DNA of 64,000 bases. Source: Chrysopilus asiliformis. Taxonomy: Eukaryota > Arthropoda > Insecta > Diptera > Rhagionidae. How positions within the stretch are numbered: position 1 is the stretch's first letter; each line of letters begins with the position of its first letter. Made by a program: the position numbers and the translations under genes. The notes under the pieces were generated by a model. That model worked only from the letters and a program-made list of their open reading frames with translations, was not told where the DNA came from and did not search any database. The stretch is from positions 1,095,501-1,159,500 of the forward strand of contig OZ035961.1 of assembly GCA_964034945.1 (NCBI GenBank), read 5' to 3'. This document shows positions 1 through 12,096 of this stretch, one piece after another.

Positions 1-720
1 AATCTTTCAATAATTAACAATAATAGGAAGTAGTTTCTTTGTTGCTTTTTGTGTTGATTTTCTTTGAAGATATTTGGGTAAAACCGATCAAGCACGTGAC
101 TTATTGATTCTTTCGGTTAAACCGAAATACGAAACTCTATCATCTATCATCGGATTTCAGCACATATTAAATGTGGGGTATAGAAACAAATAAAAAATTT
201 AAAGTCAATAGAAATCAATTTCTAATTTGTTTATCAATAAAATGCCTAATTCACATTTTAAACGCATTTTATATTATTTTCAATTTGCGTCATTTATTAC
301 GTGCCAAATAAACTATGAGTTGAATACAATACTATACTGAAAGAGTCGCTAAAATCATTTGCCATTTGTCATTTTCGAAAGTGTAAAGAAGGTGACCTCC
401 AAACAAACCTGACTACCTTTTCCTATTCCAGAATTCCCGAATATGTTATTCAATATAAAAACAATGATTTGAATAAATTTTGTAAAATCATCTTCATCAA
501 TAATTGTAGAAAGTTTTTTTAGTAATTAAAAAATTTCATCCATTTCATGGTAAACTAGAATGGCTTCTATTTTTTTAATAAAAAGAAGTTAAAAAAAATA
601 AGTTTAAATTTGAAGAAAAGCCTTTTTGTGCCAGGTGCCATACTATAAAATAGTAAGTTTTGCCAGTGCGCAAATGGACAAATCACCTAAAAAAGTAATA
701 GAAAATTAAATGAATATCTG
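1..720. other. AT-rich intergenic DNA
   Basis: No open frame with splice signals or a recognisable protein was seen. The stretch is AT-rich with homopolymer runs and holds no clear repeat of its own before the dispersed repeat that starts near 721. Confidence 0.5.
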
Positions 721-1276
721 AACATAACAAAAGCTATAATTGCCAATCTGGCAATCATTGGAGACCCGTATGGTGATATTCGTATCAAAATTCGAACAGT
801 TGTACCAAAATTCCACTTTGAAGTCAAACTTTCCAAAAAGATTTTTTAAAATTTATTCCAATCGGATTTTGATGTATGGGAGTTTTATGTAGAATCATAT
901 CCTAACTAACTTTTGTTCTTAGACTTTTTTGATAAGATGCACCGTTTTTGAGATATTCACAAAAAACGATTTCGTTCGTATGGGGGGTACCACCCCTAAT
1001 GGTCCATTTTTGCCCATTAACGAACTTAGCCTCGCATTTTACGAAAAACGGATCTGCGCAAAATTTGAAGTCTCTAGTTCAATCCGTGCGCCCGCAATCC
1101 GCGCCACAGACAGACGGACAGACAGACGGACAGACGGACAGACAGACAGACAGACGGACGGACATGCAAAATTCAACTTTTTTTATCATTCTAAACACAC
1201 TGGTGTAATTCATTTTTATGTGTGATGACGGGATCTTGGCGTTACAAACGGTAAGGTTTCACCATACGGGTATAAA
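721..1276. repeat. dispersed repeat, copy A (inverted ends, GACA/GACG tract)
   Basis: This block is repeated almost base for base at 9291-9826. Near its left end it has ACCCGTATGGTGA (764-776) and near its right end the reverse complement TCACCATACGGGT (1259-1271), so the unit has 13-bp inverted terminal motifs. A degenerate (GACA/GACG)n tract lies at about 1109-1166. The two overlapping open frames here (929-1225 and 948-1208) are products of the repeat: their Asp-Arg-Arg-Thr runs come from the tetranucleotide tract. Copy A lacks about 20 bases present before the right end of copy B. It is probably a non-autonomous DNA element; its family is unknown to me. Confidence 0.75.
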
Positions 1277-2856
1277 AAGTCACCGATCTCTTACATGAAA
1301 TTGGATCTCTTCCGGTAGGTATGCATTTTCAAATTCACCTACAAAATTCTAATTCAAAATGTAGTTAATAAATTCAAAACGATATCTTTGACCATCGCAA
1401 TTTCTTACGGAAATTACCAAATGTCTACGAATATTAAAGCTAAAAAAGAACATTGAACTTTCTACCTTTTGAATGCATCTTTTTCTAGCTTTTCTTATGT
1501 CACATTTTATCTTTTTGACTATTTTTTTTTGAATATTTTGGGCGAGTCTAGCCAAAAGGGATAGCAAAAGTCTCTCTACAGTTGTTCATCTGATTTATGC
1601 TGAATCAACTGTTGCTGGAACAATTGAATTGTTTAAAATAAATTGCATGCAACAAGCATTTCAGTGGTGTATGAATGTGAAGAATAAAACCTCCAAAAAA
1701 GCAAAATAATCATGCAAATGCAACAGACTTCCAGTATTTTGTTCTTAATTTAAATTTGTCGTCAATGGAGGGTATCGTTTCTTATGCCAGCCAGCGATTT
1801 TGCATCGTCTTTTGGTAATTTGAAAAACCTTCTGAAGGCATGAATTTCAGAGTTAATTGAGAAAAGCGAAAAACGATCAAGAGATGTGATTAGAGAGGGT
1901 GTGAATATTTAATATTATTTCAATTAATTATATAAAATCCAAAAAAAAACCTCTCATTCAACCACGCGTTTTAAATTTTCCCTTTATGTATTGAACTCTA
2001 CTCTGATTTTTACCAACGCCCGCTGAGATGAAATCCCCGCTGATCATTTCGCGAGCCACTACGACTTTACTGCTGACGCATGCAAATTTATTGGGTTGGT
2101 CAGTAATTAATTACATCGCGAGCAGTAGCGAATTTTTTGTGCATTTTGTGAAAAAGAAAACCTCCAAGAATGAGATACGAAATTGATTCAATGATCAAAG
2201 TAATTGGCGTTGTAGTTTTTTTTTTGCGTTGTGCAGAAGAAAAGTGAAAAAGTCGATGCTGCATTGAAGTTTTTGGCCAGAAAGTTAGTTAATTCAGGCA
2301 GACGAGAGGGAGGGGCAAATTTGTAGTTACTTAAATTTAATTTCCTCAGGAGGGTCAAATTGGTAACTACCTGGTTTTGGGATCAACAGTCCCTAATTTG
2401 TGAATGGTGTCCTGGCATCTTGCAAACAAAACTTTTGTCACAGATTATGAAAAACTTTCGCGACGTAGAGATTGTGTCAATCTTATTATTCTCGCCTGCG
2501 GCGCATTTTTATTTGAATCTAGTTTAACAATTTCGATTAAATTTGTTTATAGAACTTGGAAAACATATAAAATATTGAGAAATTCTTCACTTGGATCTGT
2601 ATATTACTTTTGATTTAAATTATTACTGAAAATTCAAAGGAGCCGGAAAGACAGGAGGAATCCGATTGGCTACTGGAGTGAACGCAAAGGAAATGTCGCT
2701 TCACTTTCGCACGCACACTTTATAGTGGCTGTCAATAAAAATTGTCACACTTTTCGGGGAAGGAGGATGGGGTGGTGGTAGATGATGGAGAATGATGTAT
2801 TTTATAAAAAAGAACTGAAATTATTAAGATTTTCTATGCATAATGAATTGTAAGTA
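1277..2856. other. intergenic DNA without recognisable gene
   Basis: There is no supported exon. At about 2727-2775 lies one degenerate member of a short family with the core GGCTGTCAATAAAAATTGTC, also seen near 5195, 14728, 22618, 43338, 43504 and 53992. Confidence 0.5.
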
Positions 2857-3584
2857 CAGTAATCCCCCGCTTTACGGACGGGATGCGTTCCACGAAAACT
2901 GTCCGTATATCGAAAATCCGTAAAACGAAACCTATTTTAGTATGAGATCGTATTAAAAATAGATAGATGCGTACCAAAAAAATCCGTAATACGAAACAGA
3001 TTAGTATAATATATTAAAATGATTATTTAACCACTAGAATAATGAGAAAACTATATAATTATAGAAAAAAAATATTTATACTACTTGAAATGGAGCATAA
3101 ATCAATTGAATATGTTAAAACCAACAAAATATTATGGGACAAATCATGCCGCGGACAAAAAAACGTAGCTGTTTCTACGTAGGTTTCTGCTAGTTTCGTC
3201 AGAATTCAAATTTCATTGTGGGACAGAAAGCAGATTCTGCTTCTGCTGCTGCCTCTGCCCAATTGGAGTTCTCGCTTAAGAATAGCAAATAGATTTTTTA
3301 AAAATACACCGCACTGCAGTTTTTTATTGCCTTTTTTTAATTCTCTTTTGTGTATACACAAAATGTGTCAGAAATTTCGGAGAAATTAGGTATGTACATT
3401 TACAATAAATACAACATAATTATGGAGGACTTTTTCTTGATTTTTTTCTGTGATTAAAAAAAAATTTTTTTTTTGTCCGTAATAGCGAATTTTTTTATCC
3501 GTATAGCGAATTTGTTCCTATATTAGTCATGTCCGTAACTTCGAATTTCCGTTAAACGAGCGTCCGTATAGCGGGGGATCACTG
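2857..3584. mobile_element. pogo/Tigger-like MITE, 728 bp, TA-flanked
   Basis: The left end CAGTAATCCCCCGCTTTACG and the right end (reverse complement CAGTGATCCCCCGCTATACG) form near-perfect terminal inverted repeats. The element is flanked by TA on both sides (2855-2856 and 3585-3586), the target duplication of Tc1/mariner/pogo elements. Inside, CCGTAAAACGAAA-like motifs recur near both ends. No transposase frame is present, so it would depend on an enzyme supplied elsewhere. CAGT termini next to TA fit the pogo/Tigger branch. Confidence 0.8.
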
Positions 3585-6500
3585 TACATAAGTATAAAAT
3601 ACAAATAGATTTTTTAATTTTTTTCTTCTAAAACTTGTTTTTAGTTGTCAAATAATTTCTGCAGACAAAATTTGTTCTAAATATGGTTCGAAATTACTTA
3701 CACTCACATCAAAATCCGATTCCTTCGACAGCTGTAACATTTAACAAATTTAATTAATTTCTGCTAATAATTCCAAAAAATTCACGAAACCCTAAAAATC
3801 AAAGAATGTACGAAAGCATCTGAACTTTTCGTAAATTAATCCCATCTATCATCATCGATGAAACAAGAATGAATGCCACACATAATAAGCAAGAATTAAT
3901 CTGTTGTTGAAATTATCGCCTTTATGAGTAATTACTAATATTTACATTCTGATCGTAATCGATACTCTGGCCTAAGGTTACCAACGATCGCGATCGGCTG
4001 ATGCCTGCGCACCTATTGCTTCGGTGTAGTCTTAATAAATTTTAACTATAGGGGAAGAGGGTAGATGCTGCTACCTGGTGATCTTTTCCACTTTTCTAGT
4101 TCTTAGGTGAGAGAAGTTGAGGACTGCATCTGCGTAGAGAATCTCTCGATGGTAGTAATTTCTGTCTAGAATAGGCCACAACTCGTACCGTCTTTCAATG
4201 TGCCAACTGCTTTAAATCCCACAAGCAAAAGGAGCAGCAGCAGGGAGGGGGGAAGGGGCCAAAAAGATACGCAGCAGCAAGATCAGCCCCACATCGAAGC
4301 CCCCATATTCATGCAGTTCAGTTTTGGCGTTTGAACCTTTGGATCTCTTCGTGGTGGATTCAGTTTGTGGCCACGGACTAGCGCGGAAGGATCGTTCGAT
4401 AAATCGATCAATTGACACAAGATAAATAAATCATCGATTACTTAATGCTGTGCGATCGACACCGTGCTACGGAGTTTGAAAATGTTCAGTGCGAGGTGTA
4501 TAAGTTAATAAAAAGTCAAATACAAATTGCATTAAAAATTAATCAATTTATAAAAAAAAGGAAGGAGGAAGATCTCCAAGTGTTTAGTGATTTACATTTA
4601 TAGTTAAAATTTTTTGAAAATGTTACATTTATTTTCTTTGATACGATTTAGATTTTTTCAATCTTTTTCAAAATTGGTAAGCAAAATTGGTGGCTGTATT
4701 AAAAAAAAATTTGTTTGTGGCTGTATTAAAAGAATTTGTTTTTATCCTTAAACTTTTTTTTTTGGTTTTTGAATTTCGAATATTTTTTTTTCATTTTTTA
4801 CTATTTTTCAACTTTACAAATTTTAACGGTTCATAAAAATGAATTTTGAATAAATGGGTCATTTTTGTCTATAATTTCATTTATCCTTGTTTTAGAAGAA
4901 ATGTTTGATCTACAGTAAATTATTGTTCAACTGATTTATTGTTAAACTACTAGATCTAAAATATAGTGCTCTTTCAAAAGCAAAAAATGCGGCGCAATAG
5001 AAAAGATTTTAGTTAACTTTTATTCTTTTCAAATTACTTTTATTCAGAATGAAAAACGAAAGTTTTTGTAACTTGGAATATTTTATTTTTTGAAAAATAA
5101 ATCTTTTGTCATCGTTTAGTGAACTTTTTCGATAAACGTTATTATATAAACTATTTTTTTTCTCACTCGTCAAACTTTTTTGCTTTTTTTTTATGGGGCT
5201 GTCCATACAATGCGTCACACTTTTAGGGAAAAGGGGTTTCTGCAATAACGTAAGGGTGGTACTAAATACTATACAAAAAATCGCGAATAAAAATCGTCTA
5301 ATTCGAGGTTTTAGTCTTTAGGATTTAAATTTGGAATAGAAATTTTTTTTTTGATGAATTTCACACGGTAATAAATTTAAAAATTTAAATGGTGTGCCTT
5401 CAACATAATTTTTCCCAATTGTTCTAATGATAAAAATTACGAATATGTCATCGACCTAACGCGAAATTTCGATAGCTTGAAGCTGGTTGTAGTCTGGGGA
5501 AATAATAAAAAGATAACTGAAAAGGAACTCGCAGACACTTAAACGGTTTATATGAAAACGTACGGAGATTTTTTTTCAGTTGATATGAGGAATTTCCGTG
5601 TATCCACAAAGATTTTTGTCCACCGTCGCAGTCGTCTGATGTCTCGTCCAAGTCTAAAATCTTTCAAGTGTAATTTAAGATGGTGCGGATTTCTTGAATG
5701 CGCCGCGCCGTTGTCACTTAATGCACAATTTCATTGGTATGCTAGCTATTAAAACAAAAAAAAATATAAAAAGATCGATAAAAATTGTGGGAAAAAAACA
5801 AACTAAATTAAAAATGAAGAAAATAAATAAGAATTGGATTAAATTACTCTGTGGGCACACACAACCATTTGTCCAATATCTTGATAAAAGCTTTTTCCTC
5901 TCCACGCTTTTAATCGAATCGATCCTGTTCAGTCATCCATACACGATTTAATACGTCGTTCGTGATCATTGCAAAAGTGCATTTTCTCTAGTTTCGAGCA
6001 TTTTGGTTTTGGTTCAGCTGAACTAATCGAATCGGCGCGGATTTGAAGCCCGGAATCCCGACTTAAATCATATGAGAATACTTTTACCGCCGGGTGTCGT
6101 TTTTTTTATGCCCATTGTTTGTCTCTCGGTTCAGCCTCCTGCCTCCAGAAAGTTATCGCTGTATATTTTGGATGTTTGATTAAGAAAAACTCTATCATTC
6201 CGTTTTGTTTTTTGTCGCTTTTTGTATTTACTTCGAGAGGTTCCGCCTTCCATCCGTCGATGTCCCCGCGAAATATGGTCTCAGATGATGAAGACATTAA
6301 TAATTGGCCATGTATTCCCTGTTCCCTGGCCTGTGATATAATAATCCTATTCATGTATGTTGCATTGCATATAAAATTTGATGCCCACAATGTTATCGTC
6401 ATCGTCTGACCTAATTCAGTTTCGGTTACAAAACTATTAAGGAGATAAGTTTGAGTTTTGAGAAAAATTCCGAGATTCGGTCGGTGATGTAAAAGGCGTT

Positions 6501-9290
6501 TGATGAACATAACAGATAAAAATTCATTTTGATATTGCGTTGTTGAGTAGATTATTAAATTTAACAGATTCACTGCAGAGTTAGAAAAAAAAATTAACAA
6601 ATATTTCGGGTGCTTGAAGTTATATTTCATCAATTACTCCCAGTACTGTTTTCGAACGCCTCGGTTTGTGAACGTTTCGGTTTATGAACACCTTTTAAGA
6701 ACGGATTAAGTTTACTAAATGCAACCAATTAAGAAAATGTAAAAAAATCTTTCTTTGGTTTTTACGAGTAATGGCCGTTTGCACCAACGTTTCTTGAAAA
6801 AAATACTAAAAATTGTGCTTACCCTACTTACACAATAAAAGTTCTAGGTTTCAATAATTTAAGTTTTGCTTAAGTTGCCAATATTTTTGTTGGTGCAACG
6901 AAACTTGGCAACTTATGTTTGACTTAAAATATTCAAGTCCCAAAATTTCTTAAGCCTAAATAGGCTAAGCACAACTTTATTTTTTTAGAATAGTACGCCA
7001 AACCAGTGGTTTTCAGTGCGCATTTAACATTTGGCTAAAATCACTTGACCACAACCCAGACAAATGCATTTTACAAGTAAATTCAATTCCGAAAAACTAC
7101 AGAAAAACTAAATATGATTGCAAATACTTTTCTATAATTCCCGAGAATGCATGTAAAGAAAAAAAAGTAAGAAACACAGTTTTAATGACAATGATGATCG
7201 ACACGAATTGCATCCTTGATGCGCTTATGAACTCTTAACATGTGTTAATTTCGCTAATCGATCAGGTGCCAAGGTAAACGGTCCGAAATGGCAATTGACA
7301 CAAAGTACTTAGGGGTAATCTGCGGTATCCCGTATCCCTACAGTTTGTCTCCAGCAGATCATCATCAGCAGATCAGTTTGCGTTAAGTTGAAATTTGCGT
7401 ACATATTGAAGACGATGCCAATGCAGCTGATTCATGCTGATATCATATTTTTATACGCTACATTCTTATAGCACAGTTAAAGATATGTGGTTATTATTAG
7501 TTTACCTCAATTGGGGGATGTTTGGGTTCAGAGTATTTAAGAAAATGTTGAAATATTCAAAGGGTATTATAATTCTAGTGTTATCGTTCATTGCAACTTT
7601 TATAAAATATTCTCGGTAATTGAATTTTTTCGACGTAAGTCGAATATCCTTGAAACCGTTTTCGAGATAAACTTTACAACTATCTGTAAATACTTGGACA
7701 TTTTAAACGAAATGCATTAAAAAGCCCAACTCAAAAATTCAATGCGACATCAATCATTCGATTTAGAGGCTTGGGAAATCTAGAGTCTTGATCCTGAGAT
7801 TTTCTGAAGAAAACTAAGAGCTGCGCCTCAGGCGAGCAAGTCAAGTAGGAAGTAAAAGGGGTTTCGCTAATGTCCAACTGAACGCTATAATCGGATACTC
7901 TTTGATAGTTTACTTAATCGACCGACCACTAAGATGTTTATATCTAAATGGATTGATTAATAAACGTCTGACAAAACTTGTCATTATCTCTAATGGTAGA
8001 ATGGCAGACAGACGAAATGCAGGCCAGACGAAGAGGCGGCGGCATACAGGGCAATCGATCAAGGTAATATGCATTCATCGTTGGCCATTTAATGCTGATG
8101 CAGGGATTTTTTTTCCCATGCTGCAAATATGCGCTTCTGTAAAATATGATTGCTAGCAGCTAAACCCTAGCATTAAAACAGAAAATTTTATTAATGTTGC
8201 GGTGGTCAAATGGAATCCAGTTATTGGTGTAAGAGGCTTGCCTGGATTCATAGATATGTGGATATTTCATTAATCCCGAATGAGGAGGACAAAATGATCA
8301 CACATAAATTAAAATAGCTTTTGGTGAGATCATAATGCTTCGGTTATTTGCATGGCTATATGCTGTTTTGAAATCAATTTAAAGACTAATGTTTGTGTAA
8401 CTGTAAAAAATCTAACTGCAGTAAAAAGTCTTGACAAAACAAAATTTTCATTTCTCAAAATTTAATTCTTTTCTCAAGGCCATATTGAAGTTTCAAGCTG
8501 CTGTATCTTACGGGAAAAATTTCAAAACAAAAAAAAAATTGGATAATAATTTTTGGGAAGTCCAAAAACTGGATAAATGTTTAAGGAAATAACGGATATT
8601 TCAAGATAATTGCGGGTAAACCCATAATTTTATTCATATTTAATATTGTTGATATTATGTGATGGCTCAGAATGTTCATTCCCAACTCAATAAAACTAAT
8701 AATTTCTTATAGCTACTATGACAATAGTTAAAAATAGCAAATATCAAAACATAAAAATCATAAAATTTTAAATAATTCTTATTTGCCCGCTCATTTACAT
8801 AATAAAAAAAAAATGTTCCGGGATCAAGTTTTTTCCAGAAAAGATTTTAATTTTGAATATCATATTTATCATAAATAAACAGTAAAAATTAGATAATATT
8901 TGAATTGCTAAAGAATTACAAACTTAATTTATGTATATATAAAAGAAGGTTACAAGTGCCACATTATCAAGCGTAAATTGTTAAATGACTTCAAAATATG
9001 AATTATAGTTTTATGCGATTAACCAAAAGAGAAAAATATGTGCGTGTGCATTGTTCGCCTGTATCTTTTAAGCCTCTCAATAGGGAATATTGAAACAAAT
9101 TGAGTTAGATTGCTTGAGATGGCGGAAATGTTTTTAGCTACAGCAGAAATTTCCCTCTTTTCGGAACCCTTCTTTGATATCTCGTAAACCAGTTAACAAA
9201 TTTTTATAAGGGTTTCACAATTGCACTGAGAACTCTTAGAACGCAATATATGTACTAGACCCTCTGACCTTCTATCCAGATGTATCTTAA
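3585..9290. other. gene-poor AT-rich intergenic region
   Basis: Open frames here (for example 6106-6633 minus, 5694-5951 plus, 7902-8156 plus) have no recognisable domain and biased composition, so I do not call them genes. One more copy of the CTGTCCATA family is at about 5195-5240 (GGGGCTGTCCATACAATGCG). At 6645-6700 a tandem CGGTTTRTGAACR motif beside CAGTACTG resembles a decayed pogo-type end. Imperfect inverted pieces occur at 6778-6990. A donor-like or non-coding first exon cannot be excluded. Confidence 0.4.
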
Positions 9291-9826
9291 AACATAACAA
9301 AAGCTATAATTGCCAATCTGGCAATTATTGAAAACCCGTATGGTGATTTAAGTGAACAGCGAACAGTTGTATCAAAATTCCACTTTGAAGTCAAATTTTC
9401 CAATAAGATTTTTTAAAAATTTTTCCAATCGGATTTTCATGTATGGGAGTTTTATGTAGAATCATATCCTAAATAACTTTTGTTCTTGGACTTTTTTGAT
9501 AAGATGCACCGTTTTTGAGATATTTGCATAAAACGTTTTCGTTCGTATGTGGGGTACCCCCCCTAATGGTCCATTTTTGCCCATTAACGATTAGCGCAAA
9601 ATTGCCATTAGCGCAAAATTTCAAGTCTCTAGCTCAATCCGTGCGCCCGCAATCCGCGCCACAGACGGACGGACGGACGGCCGGACGGACATGCTAAATT
9701 TAACTTTTCTTATCATTCTAAACACACTGGTGTAATTCATTTTTTTGTGTGATGACGGGATCTTGGCGTTACAAACGGTAAGGCAAATCTAATATACCCT
9801 TTGGTTTCACCATACGGGTATAAAAA
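9291..9826. repeat. dispersed repeat, copy B
   Basis: This is the second copy of the 721-1276 unit in the same orientation, starting with the shared AACATAACAAAAGCTATAAT and ending at TCACCATACGGGTATAAAAA. It has small internal deletions relative to copy A around 9590 and a shorter GGAC tetranucleotide tract (about 9664-9690). It retains about 20 bases before the right inverted motif that copy A lacks. Confidence 0.75.
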
Positions 9827-10952
9827 CAAGGAATTTTCTTTATAAAACATCACTCTAAATTTAAACTCACTCCAAATTTTAGAAATGATTTCTAAAATCT
9901 TTTTTATATTTATTCCGGAGAATCCGATAGCTCATTTTTTTCAAAGAAATTTCCTTATTTTTTTTTTACTATTTTTTGCGATCTTATTTTCTTTTCAGGA
10001 CTTTTTAAATTTTTATGATTTACGATTTAATTGAAAATGAAATTTATGGTGACCCATGCAATTGAAATATGATTGGTGGCTGGTTCGAGTACGGTTGACA
10101 ATTTCGTTAATCAATCACGATACGTCAACAGGTTTTAAAAAAAATATTTCGTTACTTTGAGTATATAAAATAAAACTAAATATCTAGTGTACCAACTCGT
10201 ATCATAATAATTCAATCGGAAATTCAAATTTTTATGCTACTACGAATCGTGGTAAATCACTCACAGGTGGTTTAGCCCCCCAACATTTATTTCCATTTAT
10301 TGATCCACTTTTAGACGATTATGTTTAGAAGAACAAGTAATATTAATTGCAACACGGCAAAATTAGTACCGCCCAGGACTCAAAAGAGACAAGAATGAGA
10401 AATCAATTAAGTGAATATAATAACTTATGAAAAACTACATTCAATATTAGTTACAAAGTAGTAAGAAGTAGGGCATTTGCTACCCGAATCTGCCTCTCCA
10501 TTATATTTCGATTGGCGTTGTGATGATCATTTAAGCATCCATTATTTACATCGGGACCTTTGATGATTTCGAGTATCTGTAGGAGGCGTTTTCAGTCGAT
10601 TATTTACAGCCTTTCGTTGAGCTAAAAGGAGACACCCAAGGAGAATGAATTTAAATCAAGTTTTGATTAAATACTTGTAATACATCTTGATTGCAACTTG
10701 TTCCATAGGCATTTTGACATTAACTATTTAATTCATTTTAGGTTGCGGTAATTTCATTATTTAAAGCGGTGATAATTTCACAGTGCACGCAAATTAAGCA
10801 TTTGGCAATTCAGTAACAACAAGCTCTTGCATTTTTCGACATGTAAATCTACATAAATTTGAAAAAAAAACCAATTTTGAAATAAAATACTGCAAATTTT
10901 TATCCAATAAAAAGTAATTTTACTTCAACAAAAGTATAAATTTTTTTTATCC
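9827..10952. other. AT-rich intergenic DNA
   Basis: No exon, RNA gene or structured repeat was recognised in this stretch. Confidence 0.4.
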
Positions 10953-11270
10953 CTAATCGAGTGAAGGATATTCTACTGGATCCTTTAGCAAATATGACTG
11001 AAAATTTTCTTCTTTTCTTTCTTCCTGATCTTCATCATATTTCCCAGATATACAAATGTTTTTGTATCTCAATAGATTTTGATTAATTTTGCAATCGCAA
11101 TAAATTTCGAAATAACTCTTCCCTAGTGTTAATTTTTCCAAACACTCATCGATTTCCTTTGCATACGCCTGAACGCCTATCGAAAATACTTTCTTCAATT
11201 TCTTTATTTTATTGGGTCGAATTGGTTTAACATTTTTTTTAAATTTTGAATTATCTTTTTTACGTGGCAT
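10953..11270 (-). CDS. small lysine-rich hypothetical protein
   Basis: This ATG-started frame encodes 105 residues. The first 30 are very basic (MPRKKDNSKFKK at the start, then further lysine clusters). The middle has two cysteines in YCDCKI, and the tail is acidic with a Glu/Asp/Lys-rich run. There is no signal peptide or membrane segment. I do not recognise a family. The basic start would suit a nuclear or RNA-associated protein, but that is only inference from composition. No canonical AATAAA was found just downstream and no introns were seen. It could be a chance frame in AT-rich DNA, although its mixed charged and aromatic composition looks more protein-like than neighbouring frames. Confidence 0.35.
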   Translation of the reverse strand: MPRKKDNSKFKKNVKPIRPNKIKKLKKVFSIGVQAYAKEIDECLEKLTLGKSYFEIYCDCKINQNLLRYKNICISGKYDEDQEERKEENFQSYLLKDPVEYPSLD

Positions 11271-11559
11271 TTATGATTTTGTATAACAAATAAATTACAT
11301 GAGGAAATCGTCAAATAACTGGATTACTGAGATATTAAATTACTGAGTTGATTCGCCTTACATTACTTGAAGCTTACTGAGTTGATAGATAACAAAATAT
11401 AGACAACTAGAAAGTGGACCCATTGTTGCTGGGTTTACTGGGTATAAATATTGTTCAGAATTGGTGCACTAATAATAAAACAAATTTAGGAACCGGACCT
11501 TTCTAAGGTCTTCTATCATTGACGACCTGCACCCTTCCCATCCTCATCGGCAAGCTGCT

Positions 11560-11990
11560 TTGAGCTAAAATTGTCTATCTTTTACTAGAAACTTTATGAA
11601 AATCATTTCAACAGCCTCGCGCTAAAACTGCCTGTATTTTGCTAAAAACCTGATGAAAATCAGAGAACTGGGTAGATTTAAGTGAAAATGCGATTTTTTA
11701 AAGCACGATCAATGTAAGGGTAAAAACCCGATCAAAATCTCTTCAACGGTCTAAACGATAGCAGGGGAGGGAGTTGACAGACATCTGGTTGTCTGCAAGA
11801 GGCTTTATTCAATATAGAATACCACATCCTAATCGGTCGAACGGTACAAAAGTTATTAGACGAAGGTACCACAGGGAGGAGCAGGTTCACTCAGCAAATA
11901 AATCTACCCGTGTATGAAATTTAATCGAAATCGGTTTAGCCGTTTTCACGTATTGCTCAAACAAACATGTAGACAAACAGACAGAAAAAA
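11560..11990. repeat. TE-like dispersed repeat ending in GACA-type tract
   Basis: The right part reads AATCGAAATCGGTTTAGCCG, then a run of AAACAAACATGTAGACAAAC and CAGACAG. The same order of motifs occurs in an intron of Apc at 45480-45775, and shorter relatives lie at 19385-19690 and 23880-23970. I have seen this 3'-end type beside transposable elements in insects, but I cannot assign the family. The left border is approximate. Confidence 0.5.
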
Positions 11991-12096
11991 AAATTTTTTT
12001 TAAATGTTTTTTTTGTGATATATATTAAAGTATTTCAAAATTTTTAAAAAATCCCAAATTTATTTTAAAATTACATATTGGCTATAATTTTTTCAG

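Noticed and set aside
929..1225. Open frames with Asp-Arg-Arg-Thr runs
   Set aside because: They are translations of the GACA/GACG tract of a dispersed repeat present twice in the window.
6106..6633. 175-residue minus-strand frame
   Set aside because: No domain, low-complexity composition, no splice or promoter support, lies in AT-rich intergenic DNA.
7902..8156. 84-residue plus-strand frame
   Set aside because: No recognisable product and no expression signals; consistent with chance.
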